From NCBI RefSeq assembly GCF_025655475.1, contig NZ_JAHTIK010000001.1, positions 6,284,357 through 6,348,356 on the forward strand: a stretch of 64,000 bases of DNA, written 5' to 3'. The notes under the pieces are model-generated. The model was not told where the DNA came from, did no database searches, and saw only the letters and a list, made by a program, of their open reading frames with translations. The translations under genes were made by a program, and so were the position numbers. This document shows positions 1 to 8,975 of this stretch, piece after piece; within the stretch, counting starts at the first letter, position 1; each line of letters starts with the position of its first letter. This stretch comes from Kitasatospora sp. DSM 101779. Its GTDB lineage: Bacteria > Actinomycetota > Actinomycetes > Streptomycetales > Streptomycetaceae.

Positions 1-10
1 CGGGAGCCCG

Positions 11-472
11 GTGCGGGCCGGCGGCCCGCCGCCACCGAGGGCGGCGCCCGACGGCGCCACGGCCCCGGGGCGGGAGGCCGGCTGCGGGCTGCACCGCCGG
101 CTGCACGCCGTGCTGGAGCCGGGCGAGCTGCACGCCGTGGGGGCCGTCCGCCGTCGGCTGCGGGCCGTGCTCGACCGCTGGGGGATACCGCCGGAGCGTG
201 CCGACAGCGCGGAACTGCTCGCCTCGGAACTGATCACCAATGCGCTGGTGCACACGGGGGCCGGCGCGGTGTTCGACGCGATGCTCACCCCGGACGGGCT
301 GCTCCGGATCGAAGTCCGCGATGCCGCGACCGGACTGCCCGGGCGTCGCGCACCCGCCGAGTACGCGACCTCGGGTCGCGGGCTGCTGCTGGTCGAAGCG
401 CTGGCGGACGACTGGGGGGTGCAGCTCCGCGGCGACGGCAAGGTCACCTGGTTCGAGCTCGGACCGTCGTGA
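11..472 (+). CDS. HATPase_c ATP-binding regulator (RsbW/anti-sigma type), possibly 5' partial
   Basis: Small ATP-binding protein of the histidine-kinase-like ATPase class used in streptomycetes as anti-sigma or partner-switch proteins. The N box is visible as SELITNALVHTG (about residues 68-79) and the G region as TSGRGLLLVEALADDWGV near the C-terminus. It closely resembles the last 130 residues of the next gene, so the two look like tandem paralogues. The reading frame stays open to the window edge; the GTG used here has no clear ribosome binding site, so the true start may lie outside. The role is inferred from family; no target can be named. Confidence 0.8.
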   Translation: MRAGGPPPPRAAPDGATAPGREAGCGLHRRLHAVLEPGELHAVGAVRRRLRAVLDRWGIPPERADSAELLASELITNALVHTGAGAVFDAMLTPDGLLRIEVRDAATGLPGRRAPAEYATSGRGLLLVEALADDWGVQLRGDGKVTWFELGPS

Positions 473-693
473 AACGTGTACGAACCGTTACATCGGCCCC
501 ACCTTTGCGACACCCGAACGGTGCTCCGGGATTGCCGCCTTGCCGAACATACGAGAGGCTAGTGAGAATGTGTGCGCGGTGCGCGGCGGTAAGAACCGAT
601 TCCCGACCTGCCCCACCGGCCGGCACACCGATCCGATCACGACACGGCCGTGCCGTCCGCCCGGACGGCACGGCCTGCAGCGGCAGGAGACAC

Positions 694-2919
694 ATGGCGA
701 CAGAGCCCGAGCCGCAGGGGCCCGCGCGCCGGAGCCCACCGGCCCAGGCGGTGCGCACCGCCGCGGGCCACGCGCTGCGCACCGCGACCGCCGGCCTGCC
801 GGTCCCCCCGACCGGCCGCAGCCTGTCCGCCCGCGGCGGCGACACCACCCCGGACTGGCTCGAGCCGGCGATGGCCGCCAACGGCATCGGTTCGTTCGAC
901 TGGGACATCCGCCGCGACATCCTCGAGGGCGACACGCGGGCCTGCGACATCCTGGGCCTCGACCCGGACCGCTTCGACCGCAGCTCCGCCGCCTTCCTCG
1001 CGCTGCTCCACCCCGAGGACGCCCCGGTCGTCAGCCGCCGCGTCGAGCGGGCCGTCGCCGAGCTCGGCCAGTGCGGCGCCTACTACCGCACCGTCCACCC
1101 CGGCGGCGAGATGCACGCGGTGCGCTTCCGGGGCCGGGTCCTCGCCGACGCATTCGGCCGCCCGTCCCGGATGGTCGGCTTCGTCTGGGACGCCACCGTC
1201 GAGCTGCACAAGCGCGAGAAGGCCGGCGAACTCGCCGCGCTGCGCGAGGAGCGCTCCCGGTTCATCAAGGAGGCCGCCCGCGCGCTCTCCGAGGCGGTCA
1301 CCGTCCGCGACGTCGCCCGGGTCTTCACCGAGCTGCCGCTGCCCGGCCTGCCGCCGGACGGCCTGGTGCTCGCCTCGATGGAGGCCGGCCGGCTCGCCAT
1401 CCTCGGCGCCAGCGGCTACCGCAGCGAGCTGATCGCCCGGCATGACCGCTCCCCGCTCGCCGCCGACCACCCGATGTCCTTCGCCGTCCGCACCCGCACC
1501 CCCGTCTTCATCGCCGACCGCGACGAGTACCGCGAGCGCTACCCGGAGGCCTGGGAGCAGCTCGGAGCCGGGACCGGCCGCAGCTCCTGGGCCTTCCTGC
1601 CGCTGGTCGTCAGCGGCCGGGCGATCGGCGTCTGCGTGGTCAGCTTCGACGACGACCGCGAGCTCGACGCCGACGAGCGCACCCTGCTCTCCACCCTCGG
1701 CGGCCTGGTCGCGCAGTCCCTGGCCCGCGCCCAGCTGCACGACGCCGAGCACGAGCTCGCCGCCAGCCTCCAGCGGGTCATGCTGCCGCGCGCCGTGCCC
1801 TCGGTGCCCGGCGTCACCACCGCCGTCCGCTACCTGGCGGCCGGCTCGGGCCTGCAGATCGGCGGCGACTGGTACGACGTGGTGCCACTGCCCGGCGGCC
1901 ACGTGGGCCTCGTCATCGGCGACGTCCAGGGGCACGACGTGCACGCGGCCGGCATCATGGGCCAGCTCCGCATCGCCCTGCGCGCCTACGCCGCCGAGGG
2001 CCACCCGCCCGCCGCGGTAATGGCCCGCGCCTCCCGCTTCCTCGCCGACCTGGACACCGACCACTTCGCCACCTGCACCTACGCGGAGGTCAACGTCGAC
2101 TACGGCGTGGTCTACGCGGTGCGGGCCGGCCACCTCGACCCGGTGGTCCGCCGCGCCGACGGCTCGGCCTCCGTCCTCCCGGTCGCCGGCGGCCTGCCGC
2201 TCGGCGTCGACCCCGACGAGGAGTACCGGGTCACCCGGTTCAGCCTCGACCCCGGTGAGACCGTGGTGCTCTGCACCGACGGTCTGGTCGAGGCGCGAGG
2301 CATGGACCTCGACACCGGATTCGGCCGGCTCTGCGAGGCCGTCGCCGCACCACTGCCCGCCCGCGACGAGTCCGCCCGCGACCCGCTGGAGGAACTCGCC
2401 GACCGGGTCGCCGCCCGCGCCGCCGACTCCAGCGAGCGCGAGGACGACATAGCGCTGCTGCTGCTCCGCTGGGACGGCCCCACCGGTGGCCGCGCCGCCC
2501 AGCAGCTGCGCCGCCGGATCGGCCAGGCCGACCTCGCCCGGATCTCCGAGCTCCGCGGCGAACTGCGGGACGCACTGCGCCGCTGGCAGGTGCCGGACCT
2601 CATCGACACCGCCGAGCTGCTCTGCTCCGAGCTCGTCACCAACGCGATCCGGCACACCGACCGGGACGCGATGTTCACCGCCCGGCTCTACCAGGTGCCC
2701 GGTCAGGGCCGGGCCCGGCTGCGGGTCGAGGTCGAGGACGAGTCGGACCTGTGGCCGACCCGCCGCACGCCCGGCGAGCAGGCCTCCTCCGGGCGCGGAC
2801 TGATGCTGGTCGAGGCACTCGCCGACGGCTGGGGCGTGGAGCCCCGCGGCTCCGGCAAGCGGATGTGGTTCGAGCTGTCCGCCGAGGGCCCGGCCCCGAC
2901 GGACAACCAGGGGTACTGA
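694..2919 (+). CDS. PAS-GAF-SpoIIE (PP2C-type) serine phosphatase with C-terminal HATPase
   Basis: Predicted cytoplasmic partner-switching regulator of 741 residues. Domains in order: PAS (about 55-165, NGIGSFDWDI), GAF (about 185-330), SpoIIE/PP2C phosphatase (about 345-560) with metal-binding motifs GGDWYD, GDVQGHD, LCTDG and REDDIA all present, and a C-terminal HATPase (about 600-735, SELVTNAIRHTD). Such proteins sense a ligand or redox cue and dephosphorylate anti-anti-sigma factors while the ATPase acts as kinase or anti-sigma. The ATG at 694 follows GGCAGGAGA by 3 bases and begins the conserved part; the longer open frame from 469 would overlap the upstream gene. No antagonist gene is adjacent. 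Confidence 0.9.
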   Translation: MATEPEPQGPARRSPPAQAVRTAAGHALRTATAGLPVPPTGRSLSARGGDTTPDWLEPAMAANGIGSFDWDIRRDILEGDTRACDILGLDPDRFDRSSAAFLALLHPEDAPVVSRRVERAVAELGQCGAYYRTVHPGGEMHAVRFRGRVLADAFGRPSRMVGFVWDATVELHKREKAGELAALREERSRFIKEAARALSEAVTVRDVARVFTELPLPGLPPDGLVLASMEAGRLAILGASGYRSELIARHDRSPLAADHPMSFAVRTRTPVFIADRDEYRERYPEAWEQLGAGTGRSSWAFLPLVVSGRAIGVCVVSFDDDRELDADERTLLSTLGGLVAQSLARAQLHDAEHELAASLQRVMLPRAVPSVPGVTTAVRYLAAGSGLQIGGDWYDVVPLPGGHVGLVIGDVQGHDVHAAGIMGQLRIALRAYAAEGHPPAAVMARASRFLADLDTDHFATCTYAEVNVDYGVVYAVRAGHLDPVVRRADGSASVLPVAGGLPLGVDPDEEYRVTRFSLDPGETVVLCTDGLVEARGMDLDTGFGRLCEAVAAPLPARDESARDPLEELADRVAARAADSSEREDDIALLLLRWDGPTGGRAAQQLRRRIGQADLARISELRGELRDALRRWQVPDLIDTAELLCSELVTNAIRHTDRDAMFTARLYQVPGQGRARLRVEVEDESDLWPTRRTPGEQASSGRGLMLVEALADGWGVEPRGSGKRMWFELSAEGPAPTDNQGY

Positions 2920-2924
2920 AACCA

Positions 2925-2939
2925 GGGGCGCGTCGCCCC
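2925..2939. terminator. short hairpin between convergent genes
   Basis: GGGGCG and CGCCCC arms of 6 bp around a 3-base loop lie in the 37-bp gap between the convergent SpoIIE and DUF2637 genes. It is short and has no T tract, so it is a weak call. Confidence 0.4.
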
Positions 2940-2956
2940 CGGTCCGCTCCGGTCGA

Positions 2957-3964
2957 TCAGCCGAACTGCTGCTCCAGGTCCTTGAGCTTCTGCTCCAGGG
3001 AGTCCAGCCGGGGGAGCGTCATGGTGTCCTCCTCCGGCGTCAGGTCGACGCTCAGCGGCGCCGGCCGGACCGGCAGACCCGGCTGCGGGGCCGCCCGCCC
3101 CCCGGCGGGGGCGGAGTCGACGGCTATGACGGGCTCCGTGCCGCCCGCCTCCAGCTGCCTGGCAGCCGAACGCTGGCGCCAGACTCCGTGGTGGCGGCCG
3201 ATGGCGCGGATCTCGGCCCGTTCGCGTCGGCTGGCGAGCCGTCGGCGCTCCCGGTCGGCGGCGGCCGTCCGCCGGTCGTCGCGGACCTCCTCGACCGCCT
3301 CGTCCAGCGTCCGCACGCCCTCCAGCAGCATCAGCGACCAGGCGGCGTAGGTCTCCCGCGGGGCCCGCAGCCAGCGGACGATCCGGATCTGCGGCAGCGG
3401 ACGGGGCACCAGGCCCTGTTCGCGCAGCGCCGCCCGGCGGGTCTGCTTCAGCGCTCGGTCGAAGAGCACGGCCGCCGAGAGCGACATGCCGGCGAAGAAC
3501 TGCGGTGCCCCGGCGTGGCCCAGGCCCCGCGGCGCGTGCACCCAGTTGAACCAGGCGGAGGCGCCGGCGAACAGCCACACCAGCAGCCGGGAGCCGAGCG
3601 CCGCGTCGCCGTGGCTGGCCTCGCGGACGGCCAGCACCGAGCAGAACATCGCGGCACCGTCCAGGCCGAACGGCACCAGGTACTCCCAGCCCCCCGAGAG
3701 GTTGAGGTTCTGCACGCCGAAGCCGACCAGGCCGTGGAAGGACAGGGCCGCGGCGACCGCGGCGCAGCAGAAGAGCAGGGTGTACGAGGCGGCCCCGTAC
3801 AGGGATTCCTTGCGGCGGCGGCGCTCCTCCGAGCGCTCCCAGGAGTCGGACCCGCCCGTCGCCGCGGCGGCCCGGTTGCGGGCGAACGCCACGAGCACGG
3901 CGGCGACCACCAGGAGGGCCACGCCCACCGCGCCCCAGCCCAGTGGTATGTCGGACAGTCTCAT
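2957..3964 (-). CDS. DUF2637 membrane protein (SpdB-like)
   Basis: Membrane protein of about 335 residues. One N-terminal hydrophobic segment (WGAVGVALLVVAAVLVAF) is followed by a run of about four more segments containing FHGLVGFGVQNL and LVPFGLDGAAMFCSVLAVREA, the pattern of the actinomycete DUF2637 family often linked to plasmid transfer (Spd) proteins or to regulatory islands. The C-terminal 150 residues are charged and Arg-rich and end in a coiled-coil-like stretch (LDSLEQKLKDLEQQFG). I chose the ATG at 3964 because it begins the first membrane segment and has a purine-rich GGAAAGCGAGG upstream; the longer frame to 4009 adds 15 residues without a binding site. Function unknown. Confidence 0.8.
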   Translation of the reverse strand: MRLSDIPLGWGAVGVALLVVAAVLVAFARNRAAAATGGSDSWERSEERRRRKESLYGAASYTLLFCCAAVAAALSFHGLVGFGVQNLNLSGGWEYLVPFGLDGAAMFCSVLAVREASHGDAALGSRLLVWLFAGASAWFNWVHAPRGLGHAGAPQFFAGMSLSAAVLFDRALKQTRRAALREQGLVPRPLPQIRIVRWLRAPRETYAAWSLMLLEGVRTLDEAVEEVRDDRRTAAADRERRRLASRRERAEIRAIGRHHGVWRQRSAARQLEAGGTEPVIAVDSAPAGGRAAPQPGLPVRPAPLSVDLTPEEDTMTLPRLDSLEQKLKDLEQQFG

Positions 3965-4094
3965 GGCCTGAACCAGCCTCGCTTTCCTGCGTAGGGACGG
4001 CTGGACCATGATGGCGGAGAATGCGGGCGCCGAAGGCGGGATTACCGGCGATGCACCGGTGCGGGGGAATTATCGGCGAATATTCGAATGGCAA

Positions 4095-4901
4095 TCACCT
4101 TTCCTGCTGCCGCGGGCAGGTGAAACACAGCTCGTTCGGGCTAACCGTGTAGAACAGACAGCAGCTCGACCGAGTGCGTGTGCGCATTCCGTCCGCCCGG
4201 CGGAAGGCGGCACCGCCGACGAAGGGGGCGGGGCCGCCGCCGGGCAGCAGCGCGGTGAGCTCCGCGACGGCGCGCTCCTCCTCGCCGAGTCGGCCGGCCA
4301 GGAACCAGAGGCCCTCGACCACGTCGTCGGTGGCCGTGCCCCAGAGCGTCCGCGGGCCGCGCCGCACCCAGGGGCGGAAGGCGGCCACCATCGGCGCCAC
4401 GTGCTCGTGGACCGCGTCCAGCAGCTCGGCGCGCAGCGCGGCCTCGTCCGGCACGGTGCGCAGCAGACCGCCGGCGGCGAGCGGGTCGCCGGGCAGGCCG
4501 ACCAGCTCGACCGGGTCCACGGCGAGTTCGCCGCGTGCCCGGTGGAAGGCGACCCGGCCCACCGGCAGCCGGGGCACCCGGCGCTCCAGGAACCACGGCA
4601 GGGTGATCGCCAGCGCCACCGGCCACACCCAGCGGTGGAAGCAGAAGCCGGCCGCCACGTCCGGGCGCAGCGGGGTGCCGTAGTCGCGCTCGCCGGCCTC
4701 GGCGTCGTGGGCGATCGCGGCGCGGACGGCCTCCGGGTCCCGTGCCAGGTCGCCGGCGGCGGCCCAGCCGTCGCCGGAGGGCAGCGGCGCCAGCCGGACG
4801 CGCAGGGCGGGGTGGGCGGCGGCCAGCCTGCGGTACGTGCCCGCGAGCGGGGACGCGGGGCGGGCCGGCACCGCGGCGGGCTCGGCGGCGGTCAGGGTCA
4901 T
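4095..4901 (-). CDS. fhuF: FhuF-like (2Fe-2S) siderophore-iron reductase
   Basis: Cytoplasmic protein of 268 residues that should reduce ferric siderophores to release iron. The C-terminus carries the FhuF-type cluster signature, two adjacent cysteines (CCLFY), then after ten residues C-x2-C (CFTC), in the last 25 residues. The body matches the IucA/IucC-FhuF C-terminal family (FCFHRWVWPVALAI). An iron box lies about 75 bp upstream of the ATG at 4901, supporting iron control. It stands alone, without siderophore synthesis or ABC uptake genes in the window. The ribosome binding site is weak. Family assignment is firm, the exact siderophore unknown. Confidence 0.85.
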   Translation of the reverse strand: MTLTAAEPAAVPARPASPLAGTYRRLAAAHPALRVRLAPLPSGDGWAAAGDLARDPEAVRAAIAHDAEAGERDYGTPLRPDVAAGFCFHRWVWPVALAITLPWFLERRVPRLPVGRVAFHRARGELAVDPVELVGLPGDPLAAGGLLRTVPDEAALRAELLDAVHEHVAPMVAAFRPWVRRGPRTLWGTATDDVVEGLWFLAGRLGEEERAVAELTALLPGGGPAPFVGGAAFRRADGMRTRTRSSCCLFYTVSPNELCFTCPRQQER

Positions 4902-4974
4902 GCGGGCCCCAGCGGTACGGGGCTCGGCGGAGCCCGGGGACGGCGGAACCCGTCCGGAGCACTGCTCGCCCCGG

Positions 4975-4993
4975 GCAGGTTAGCCTTACCTTA
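4975..4993 (-). promoter_or_regulatory. DmdR/IdeR-type iron box
   Basis: Read on the minus strand the site is TAAGGTAAGGCTAACCTGC, matching 15 of 19 positions of the dyad TTAGGTTAGGCTAACCTAA bound by the DtxR-family iron repressors of actinomycetes. It sits 74-92 bp upstream of the FhuF-like gene, the position expected of an iron-repressed promoter. Confidence 0.8.
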
Positions 4994-5139
4994 GCTCACG
5001 TCGACCGGGCTGCCGAGGCCGCCCGGGACGCCATCGGACCTGCCGATGCCGGGGCGTGCCGGGGGTGGGGGCGGCGTCGCGGGCCGCGCCGGGGAGGGCC
5101 GCGCGGTGCGGGCGGTCCGCCCCGCGCAGCTCCCTCCGG

Positions 5140-5943
5140 TCAGGCCGTCGTCCCCGGCGCCCGCACCACCGCGCCGTCCGGGCCGGCGCTCTGCGGCGGG
5201 ACCTGCAGCCGGCCGGCCAGCCAGACCGGGACCCCGCCCAGGGCCTGGACGAGCCGGGCCGCCTCAGCCCGCAACCGGGCCGCCTCCGCGGGTTCGACGA
5301 CGTCCGCGAGAGCGGCCAGGGCCGGTGCCACCCCCACCGTGAAGCCGAGTTCCTCGCGCAGCCGCAACGAGGCCCGGAACCCCTCCCTGGCCCGCTCCCG
5401 GTCGCCACCGGCCAGCGCCAGCCCGGCCAGGTGCCGCCAGGTGTAGGAGCAGAGCAGGTCGTCGTGCCGCTCCACCGCCGCGTCGTGCGCCCGCCGGTAG
5501 GCGATCCGCGCCGCCGCCGGGTCGTGCAGCAGGTTCTCGGCGACCAGGCCGCGCCGGAAGTCCAGCAGCGGGCGGCCCGGTGCGTCCGGGGCGAGCAGCG
5601 CGGAGGTCCGCCCGAGCGCCGCCTGCGCCTCGTCCAACCGGTCCCGTCTGCCCAGCACGCTCGCCACGTACGCCAGGAACCCGCGGGCACAGGCCGCCGC
5701 GGCGCGCTGGGCGGGCGCCGCCGCCCCCGCCTCGGCGAGCCGCAGCGCGGCCTCCGCCTCGGCCCAGTTCGCGGCCGTGAACATGCACTGCTCGATGAGG
5801 AGTTCGGCCCGCTGGAGGGCGGCGGCCGGATCCCGTCCGGCGTGCGGTCGCAGTAACTCCGCAGCCTCCTGCCAGCATCCGCGCGACCGCAGCCGCCATA
5901 CGGCGTCCGCCACGCCCCCCGGGCCCGTTCCGTGCTCCGACAA
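5140..5943 (-). CDS. tetratricopeptide-repeat-like helical protein
   Basis: Alanine-rich helical protein of about 267 residues. Repeating blocks such as AALQRAELLIEQCMFTAANWAEAEAALRLAE and WRHLAGLALAGGDRERAREGFRAS look like degenerate TPR helices. No enzyme motif or signal peptide is seen. I place the start at TTG 5943 because it follows AAGGAGG by five bases; a GTG two codons earlier would overlap the binding site. It probably serves as a protein-interaction module; the partner is unknown. Confidence 0.65.
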   Translation of the reverse strand: MSEHGTGPGGVADAVWRLRSRGCWQEAAELLRPHAGRDPAAALQRAELLIEQCMFTAANWAEAEAALRLAEAGAAAPAQRAAAACARGFLAYVASVLGRRDRLDEAQAALGRTSALLAPDAPGRPLLDFRRGLVAENLLHDPAAARIAYRRAHDAAVERHDDLLCSYTWRHLAGLALAGGDRERAREGFRASLRLREELGFTVGVAPALAALADVVEPAEAARLRAEAARLVQALGGVPVWLAGRLQVPPQSAGPDGAVVRAPGTTA

Positions 5944-6087
5944 CGCCACCTCCTTGTGTGCGCCATCCGGCAGGCGCGGGTCGTCCCCACGGCCGCGCTG
6001 TGGCGGCAATTCAACACGGGGGCGCGCTTGTGCACCAGATCACGAGCGGCACGGATTACGGAGTGGCACCTTCCGCCGCGGCGGGGG

Positions 6088-6906
6088 TCAGGACGTCCAG
6101 CCGGTCTCCATCAGCGCCTCGGCCGCGCCGTTCGCCGGCTGCGGGATGCCCGACGCGTCCAGCGTGAACAGCGCGACCAGCAACTGCTCGCCGCGCACCA
6201 CCGCCTGGTGCGAGAAGCCGGCCAGCGTGAACATCGCCGCCGCCATCTCCTCGCTGTGCAGCGTCTGCATCCACAGGCACTCGACGGCCTTCACGTCCGC
6301 CGGGTCCGACCAGGTGTCCACCTGGGCCACCATCCGGGAGCCGAGCAGCGTCACCGCCTCGCGGTCCTGGCCGTCCGTCAGCTCCAGATCCTCGAAGCCC
6401 AGCCACTGCAGGTAGCGGGCCGCGGCCAGCATCGCGTCCTGCGGCGAGTGCACCGGCTGCGGACGGAACGGCGGCCGCATCAGCCGGTGCCGGCCCGACG
6501 GCGACGCCACCTGGTCCGGCGGCACCGCCGTGGTGTACGGGCGGGCGCCCACCGGCCGGCCGCTCGCCCCCGTGGCGGGCTGCCGCGGCGCCCGGTCCAC
6601 CGGCAGCCGCACCGTCGCCCCGCAGTTGCAGGTGAACTCGGGCTGCGGCCACTGGTCGTTGCGGCCGCAGTGCGGACACCGCATGCTCAGCCAGGAGTCC
6701 TCCCAGGAGCGGAACCGCACCTGCACCGGCACCCCGCCGCGCAGCAGCGGCACCCGCAGTTGCGCCCCGCACGGACACGGCAGGTTGGGTGCCTCGTACA
6801 CGTGCTCGGCCCGGCAGGCGGGGCAGCGGATCGCGGTGCCACCCGCGGACGGGGCGGGGCCGGGCACCCGGTCGCTGAAGTCGTCGGGCTGCGGCACTGC
6901 GGTCAT
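6088..6906 (-). CDS. zinc-ribbon protein
   Basis: Protein of 272 residues. The N-terminal third has three Cys pairs suggestive of zinc ribbons: CPAC with CPCG about 17 residues later, then CPHC and CNCG. The middle is Pro/Arg rich and the last 120 residues are helical (AMLAAARYLQWLGFEDLELTDG, then QVDTWSDPADVKAVECLWMQTL). The C-terminal part resembles a restriction-endonuclease-like or DUF2034-type fold, but I cannot confirm catalytic residues. I chose ATG 6906 (MTAVPQPDDF) over the in-frame start at 6948. Confidence 0.65.
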   Translation of the reverse strand: MTAVPQPDDFSDRVPGPAPSAGGTAIRCPACRAEHVYEAPNLPCPCGAQLRVPLLRGGVPVQVRFRSWEDSWLSMRCPHCGRNDQWPQPEFTCNCGATVRLPVDRAPRQPATGASGRPVGARPYTTAVPPDQVASPSGRHRLMRPPFRPQPVHSPQDAMLAAARYLQWLGFEDLELTDGQDREAVTLLGSRMVAQVDTWSDPADVKAVECLWMQTLHSEEMAAAMFTLAGFSHQAVVRGEQLLVALFTLDASGIPQPANGAAEALMETGWTS

Positions 6907-7033
6907 GCTGGCACCGTCCGTTCGGTGTCGGCTGGGCAGGTCACCCATATCTTCGCTGATCCGGGCAGGTGGTGGAACGGGTTACGGCAAACCTCAGGGA
7001 GAGTTGAGGGGCGTACGACCGGTCGGCGGCGGC

Positions 7034-7055
7034 GCCCCCGCCGAACAGCGGGGGC
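7034..7055 (-). terminator. hairpin downstream of the MocA-like gene
   Basis: GCCCCCGC and GCGGGGGC form a perfect 8-bp stem with a 6-base loop, 54 bp beyond the stop of the minus-strand nucleotidyltransferase gene. Confidence 0.5.
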
Positions 7056-7108
7056 ACCGGTGGCCGAGGCGCACGCGAGTGGCCAACGTTCCTGCGCCGC
7101 AAGCCGGT

Positions 7109-7711
7109 TCATCCGGCGGACGCCCTCCAGCGCGCCAGGTCCTCCGGAGTGTCCAGGTCGTCCGGCACCGCGACGTCGCCGCACTCCACCAGGAGGAGCC
7201 CCCCGGCGTGCGCGGCCAGCAGGGCGCGCGCCCCCGCGTCCCCGGTGGCCCCGTCCGCCGCCTCCGCGAAGTACCGCGCCCCGATCAGCACCGGATGCCC
7301 GCGCCGCCCGCCGTACGCCGCCGCCACCAGCTGGCCGCCCGCCCGGTGCGCCGCCAGCAGCCGGCGCACCGCCTCCGGCGTCACCCCCGGCGTGTCCACC
7401 AGCATCACCAGCACCGCCGGCGCACCGGCCGGCAGTGCCGCCAGCCCCGCCCGCAGCGAGGAGCCCATCCCGCTCTCCCACGCCGGATTGTCGACCAGCA
7501 GGCAGTCGCCCGTCTCCGCCCGCGCCCGCACCTCCTCCCGGGCCGCCCCCAGCACCGCCACCACCGGCCCGCAGCCGCCCGCCCGGACGACCTCCAGCGC
7601 ATGCTCCAGCAGCGGCCGCCCGCGGTGCTCCACCAGCGCCTTCGGCCGGCCGCCCAACCTGCGCCCGCCGCCCGCCGCCAGCACCAGGGCCGGAATCCGC
7701 CGATCACTCAT
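7109..7711 (-). CDS. MocA/MobA-like nucleotidyltransferase
   Basis: Protein of 200 residues with the signature of molybdenum-cofactor nucleotidyl transferases: LVLAAGGGRRLGGRPKAL at the N-terminus (nucleotide-binding loop) and VMLVDTPGV at about residues 100-108 (metal-binding Asp). Members transfer CMP or GMP to molybdopterin or act in related cofactor maturation. Its divergent neighbour is moaA, the first gene of molybdopterin synthesis, which supports a Moco role. Other MobA-like proteins work on unrelated substrates, so the substrate is inferred. Confidence 0.8.
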   Translation of the reverse strand: MSDRRIPALVLAAGGGRRLGGRPKALVEHRGRPLLEHALEVVRAGGCGPVVAVLGAAREEVRARAETGDCLLVDNPAWESGMGSSLRAGLAALPAGAPAVLVMLVDTPGVTPEAVRRLLAAHRAGGQLVAAAYGGRRGHPVLIGARYFAEAADGATGDAGARALLAAHAGGLLLVECGDVAVPDDLDTPEDLARWRASAG

Positions 7712-7842
7712 GCCCCCAGTCTCCCGACCCGGGCGCCGCAGCGGCAGTTGGACGATCCGACAAGGAGACCTCGCAGGTCAGCGGCACACACCGGAACTTC
7801 CGCCGCTGGCCGCGCCCCCCGCCCTCGCCCTGTACTGGGCGC

Positions 7843-8883
7843 ATGGCACCCCGCTCCACCGCTCCCGGCACCGCGCAGCCCCCCGGCGGCCCCCTGCTCG
7901 ACCGCCACGGCCGGATCCACACCGACCTGCGGATCTCGCTGACCGACCGCTGCAACCTGCGCTGCACCTACTGCATGCCCGCCGAGGGCCTGAACTGGCT
8001 GCCCCGCCCCGAACTCCTCACCGACGACGAGGTCGTCCGGCTCGCCCGGATCGCCGTCCACCGCCTCGGCATCCGCAGCCTGCGCCTCACCGGCGGCGAA
8101 CCGCTGCTCCGCCGCGGACTGCCCGGCCTGGTCGCCGCCCTCACCGCCCTCGGCGGCCCGGACAGCGGTCCCGAGCTCTCGCTCACCACCAACGGCATCG
8201 GCCTCGCCCGCACCGCCGCCGACCTGAAGGCCGCAGGCCTGCACCGGGTCAACGTCTCACTCGACACCCTCCGCCCCGAGCGCTACACCGAGATCACCCG
8301 CCGCGACCGGCTCACCGACGTCCTCGACGGACTCGCCGCCGCCCGCGCCGCCGGCCTCGGCCCGGTCAAGGTCAACGCCGTCCCCGTCCGAGGCGTCAAC
8401 GACGACGAACTCCGCGACCTCGTCGCCTTCGCCGCCGGACACGGCTACCGGATGCGCTTCATCGAATCCATGCCGCTCGACGCCCAGGGCGCCTGGGACC
8501 GTGCCCGCATGGTCACCGCCGACGAGATCCTCGCCGACCTCGGCGGCCGCTGGGAGCTCGTCCCGGTCGGCCGGCACGGCAACGCCCCCGCCGAGGAGTG
8601 GCGGATCGCCGGCACCGACACCGTCGTCGGCGTCATCGCCTCCGTCACCCGGCCGTTCTGCGGCGGCTGCGACCGCGTCCGGCTCACCGCCGACGGCCAG
8701 CTGCGCAACTGCCTCTTCGCCACCGAGGAGTCCGACCTGCGCGCCCTGCTGCGCGGCGGCGCCGACGACGACCGGATCGAGGCCGCCTGGCGCGCCACCA
8801 TCGCCCGCAAGGGCCCCGGCCACGCCATCGACTCCGCGGGCTTCGTCCGCCCCGACCGCCCGATGTCCGCGATCGGGGGCTGA
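7843..8883 (+). CDS. moaA: GTP 3',8-cyclase MoaA (radical SAM)
   Basis: First enzyme of molybdenum cofactor synthesis; it rearranges GTP to 3',8-cyclo-GTP. The 346-residue product has the radical-SAM motif C37-x3-C41-x2-C44 (CNLRCTYC), the LTGGEPLLR segment, the second cluster near the C-terminus (FCGGCDR, with LRNCLF) and the conserved terminal Gly-Gly required for activity. The open frame runs far upstream without a stop, but similarity begins just after ATG 7843 and the upstream sequence is low-complexity shadow. The neighbour on the other strand is a MocA-like gene. Confidence 0.95.
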   Translation: MAPRSTAPGTAQPPGGPLLDRHGRIHTDLRISLTDRCNLRCTYCMPAEGLNWLPRPELLTDDEVVRLARIAVHRLGIRSLRLTGGEPLLRRGLPGLVAALTALGGPDSGPELSLTTNGIGLARTAADLKAAGLHRVNVSLDTLRPERYTEITRRDRLTDVLDGLAAARAAGLGPVKVNAVPVRGVNDDELRDLVAFAAGHGYRMRFIESMPLDAQGAWDRARMVTADEILADLGGRWELVPVGRHGNAPAEEWRIAGTDTVVGVIASVTRPFCGGCDRVRLTADGQLRNCLFATEESDLRALLRGGADDDRIEAAWRATIARKGPGHAIDSAGFVRPDRPMSAIGG

Positions 8884-8975
8884 CCCCCCGGCCCCGCACC
8901 CCGGCGGCTTGACCCGGCACGACGGCCCCTGCTCTGCTGGTGCGCCGTCACCGCCACACCGTCGGGGGAGAACCC

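Noticed and set aside
637-2655. Long minus-strand frame of 672 codons opposite the SpoIIE gene
   Set aside because: It is the mirror of a high-GC coding frame; the plus strand has recognisable PAS, GAF, SpoIIE and HATPase motifs, the minus strand only low-complexity Gly/Val/Ala sequence.
5932-7842. N-terminal extension of moaA
   Set aside because: The frame is open by chance. It is Arg/Pro-rich, overlaps two minus-strand genes, and MoaA homology starts just after 7843.
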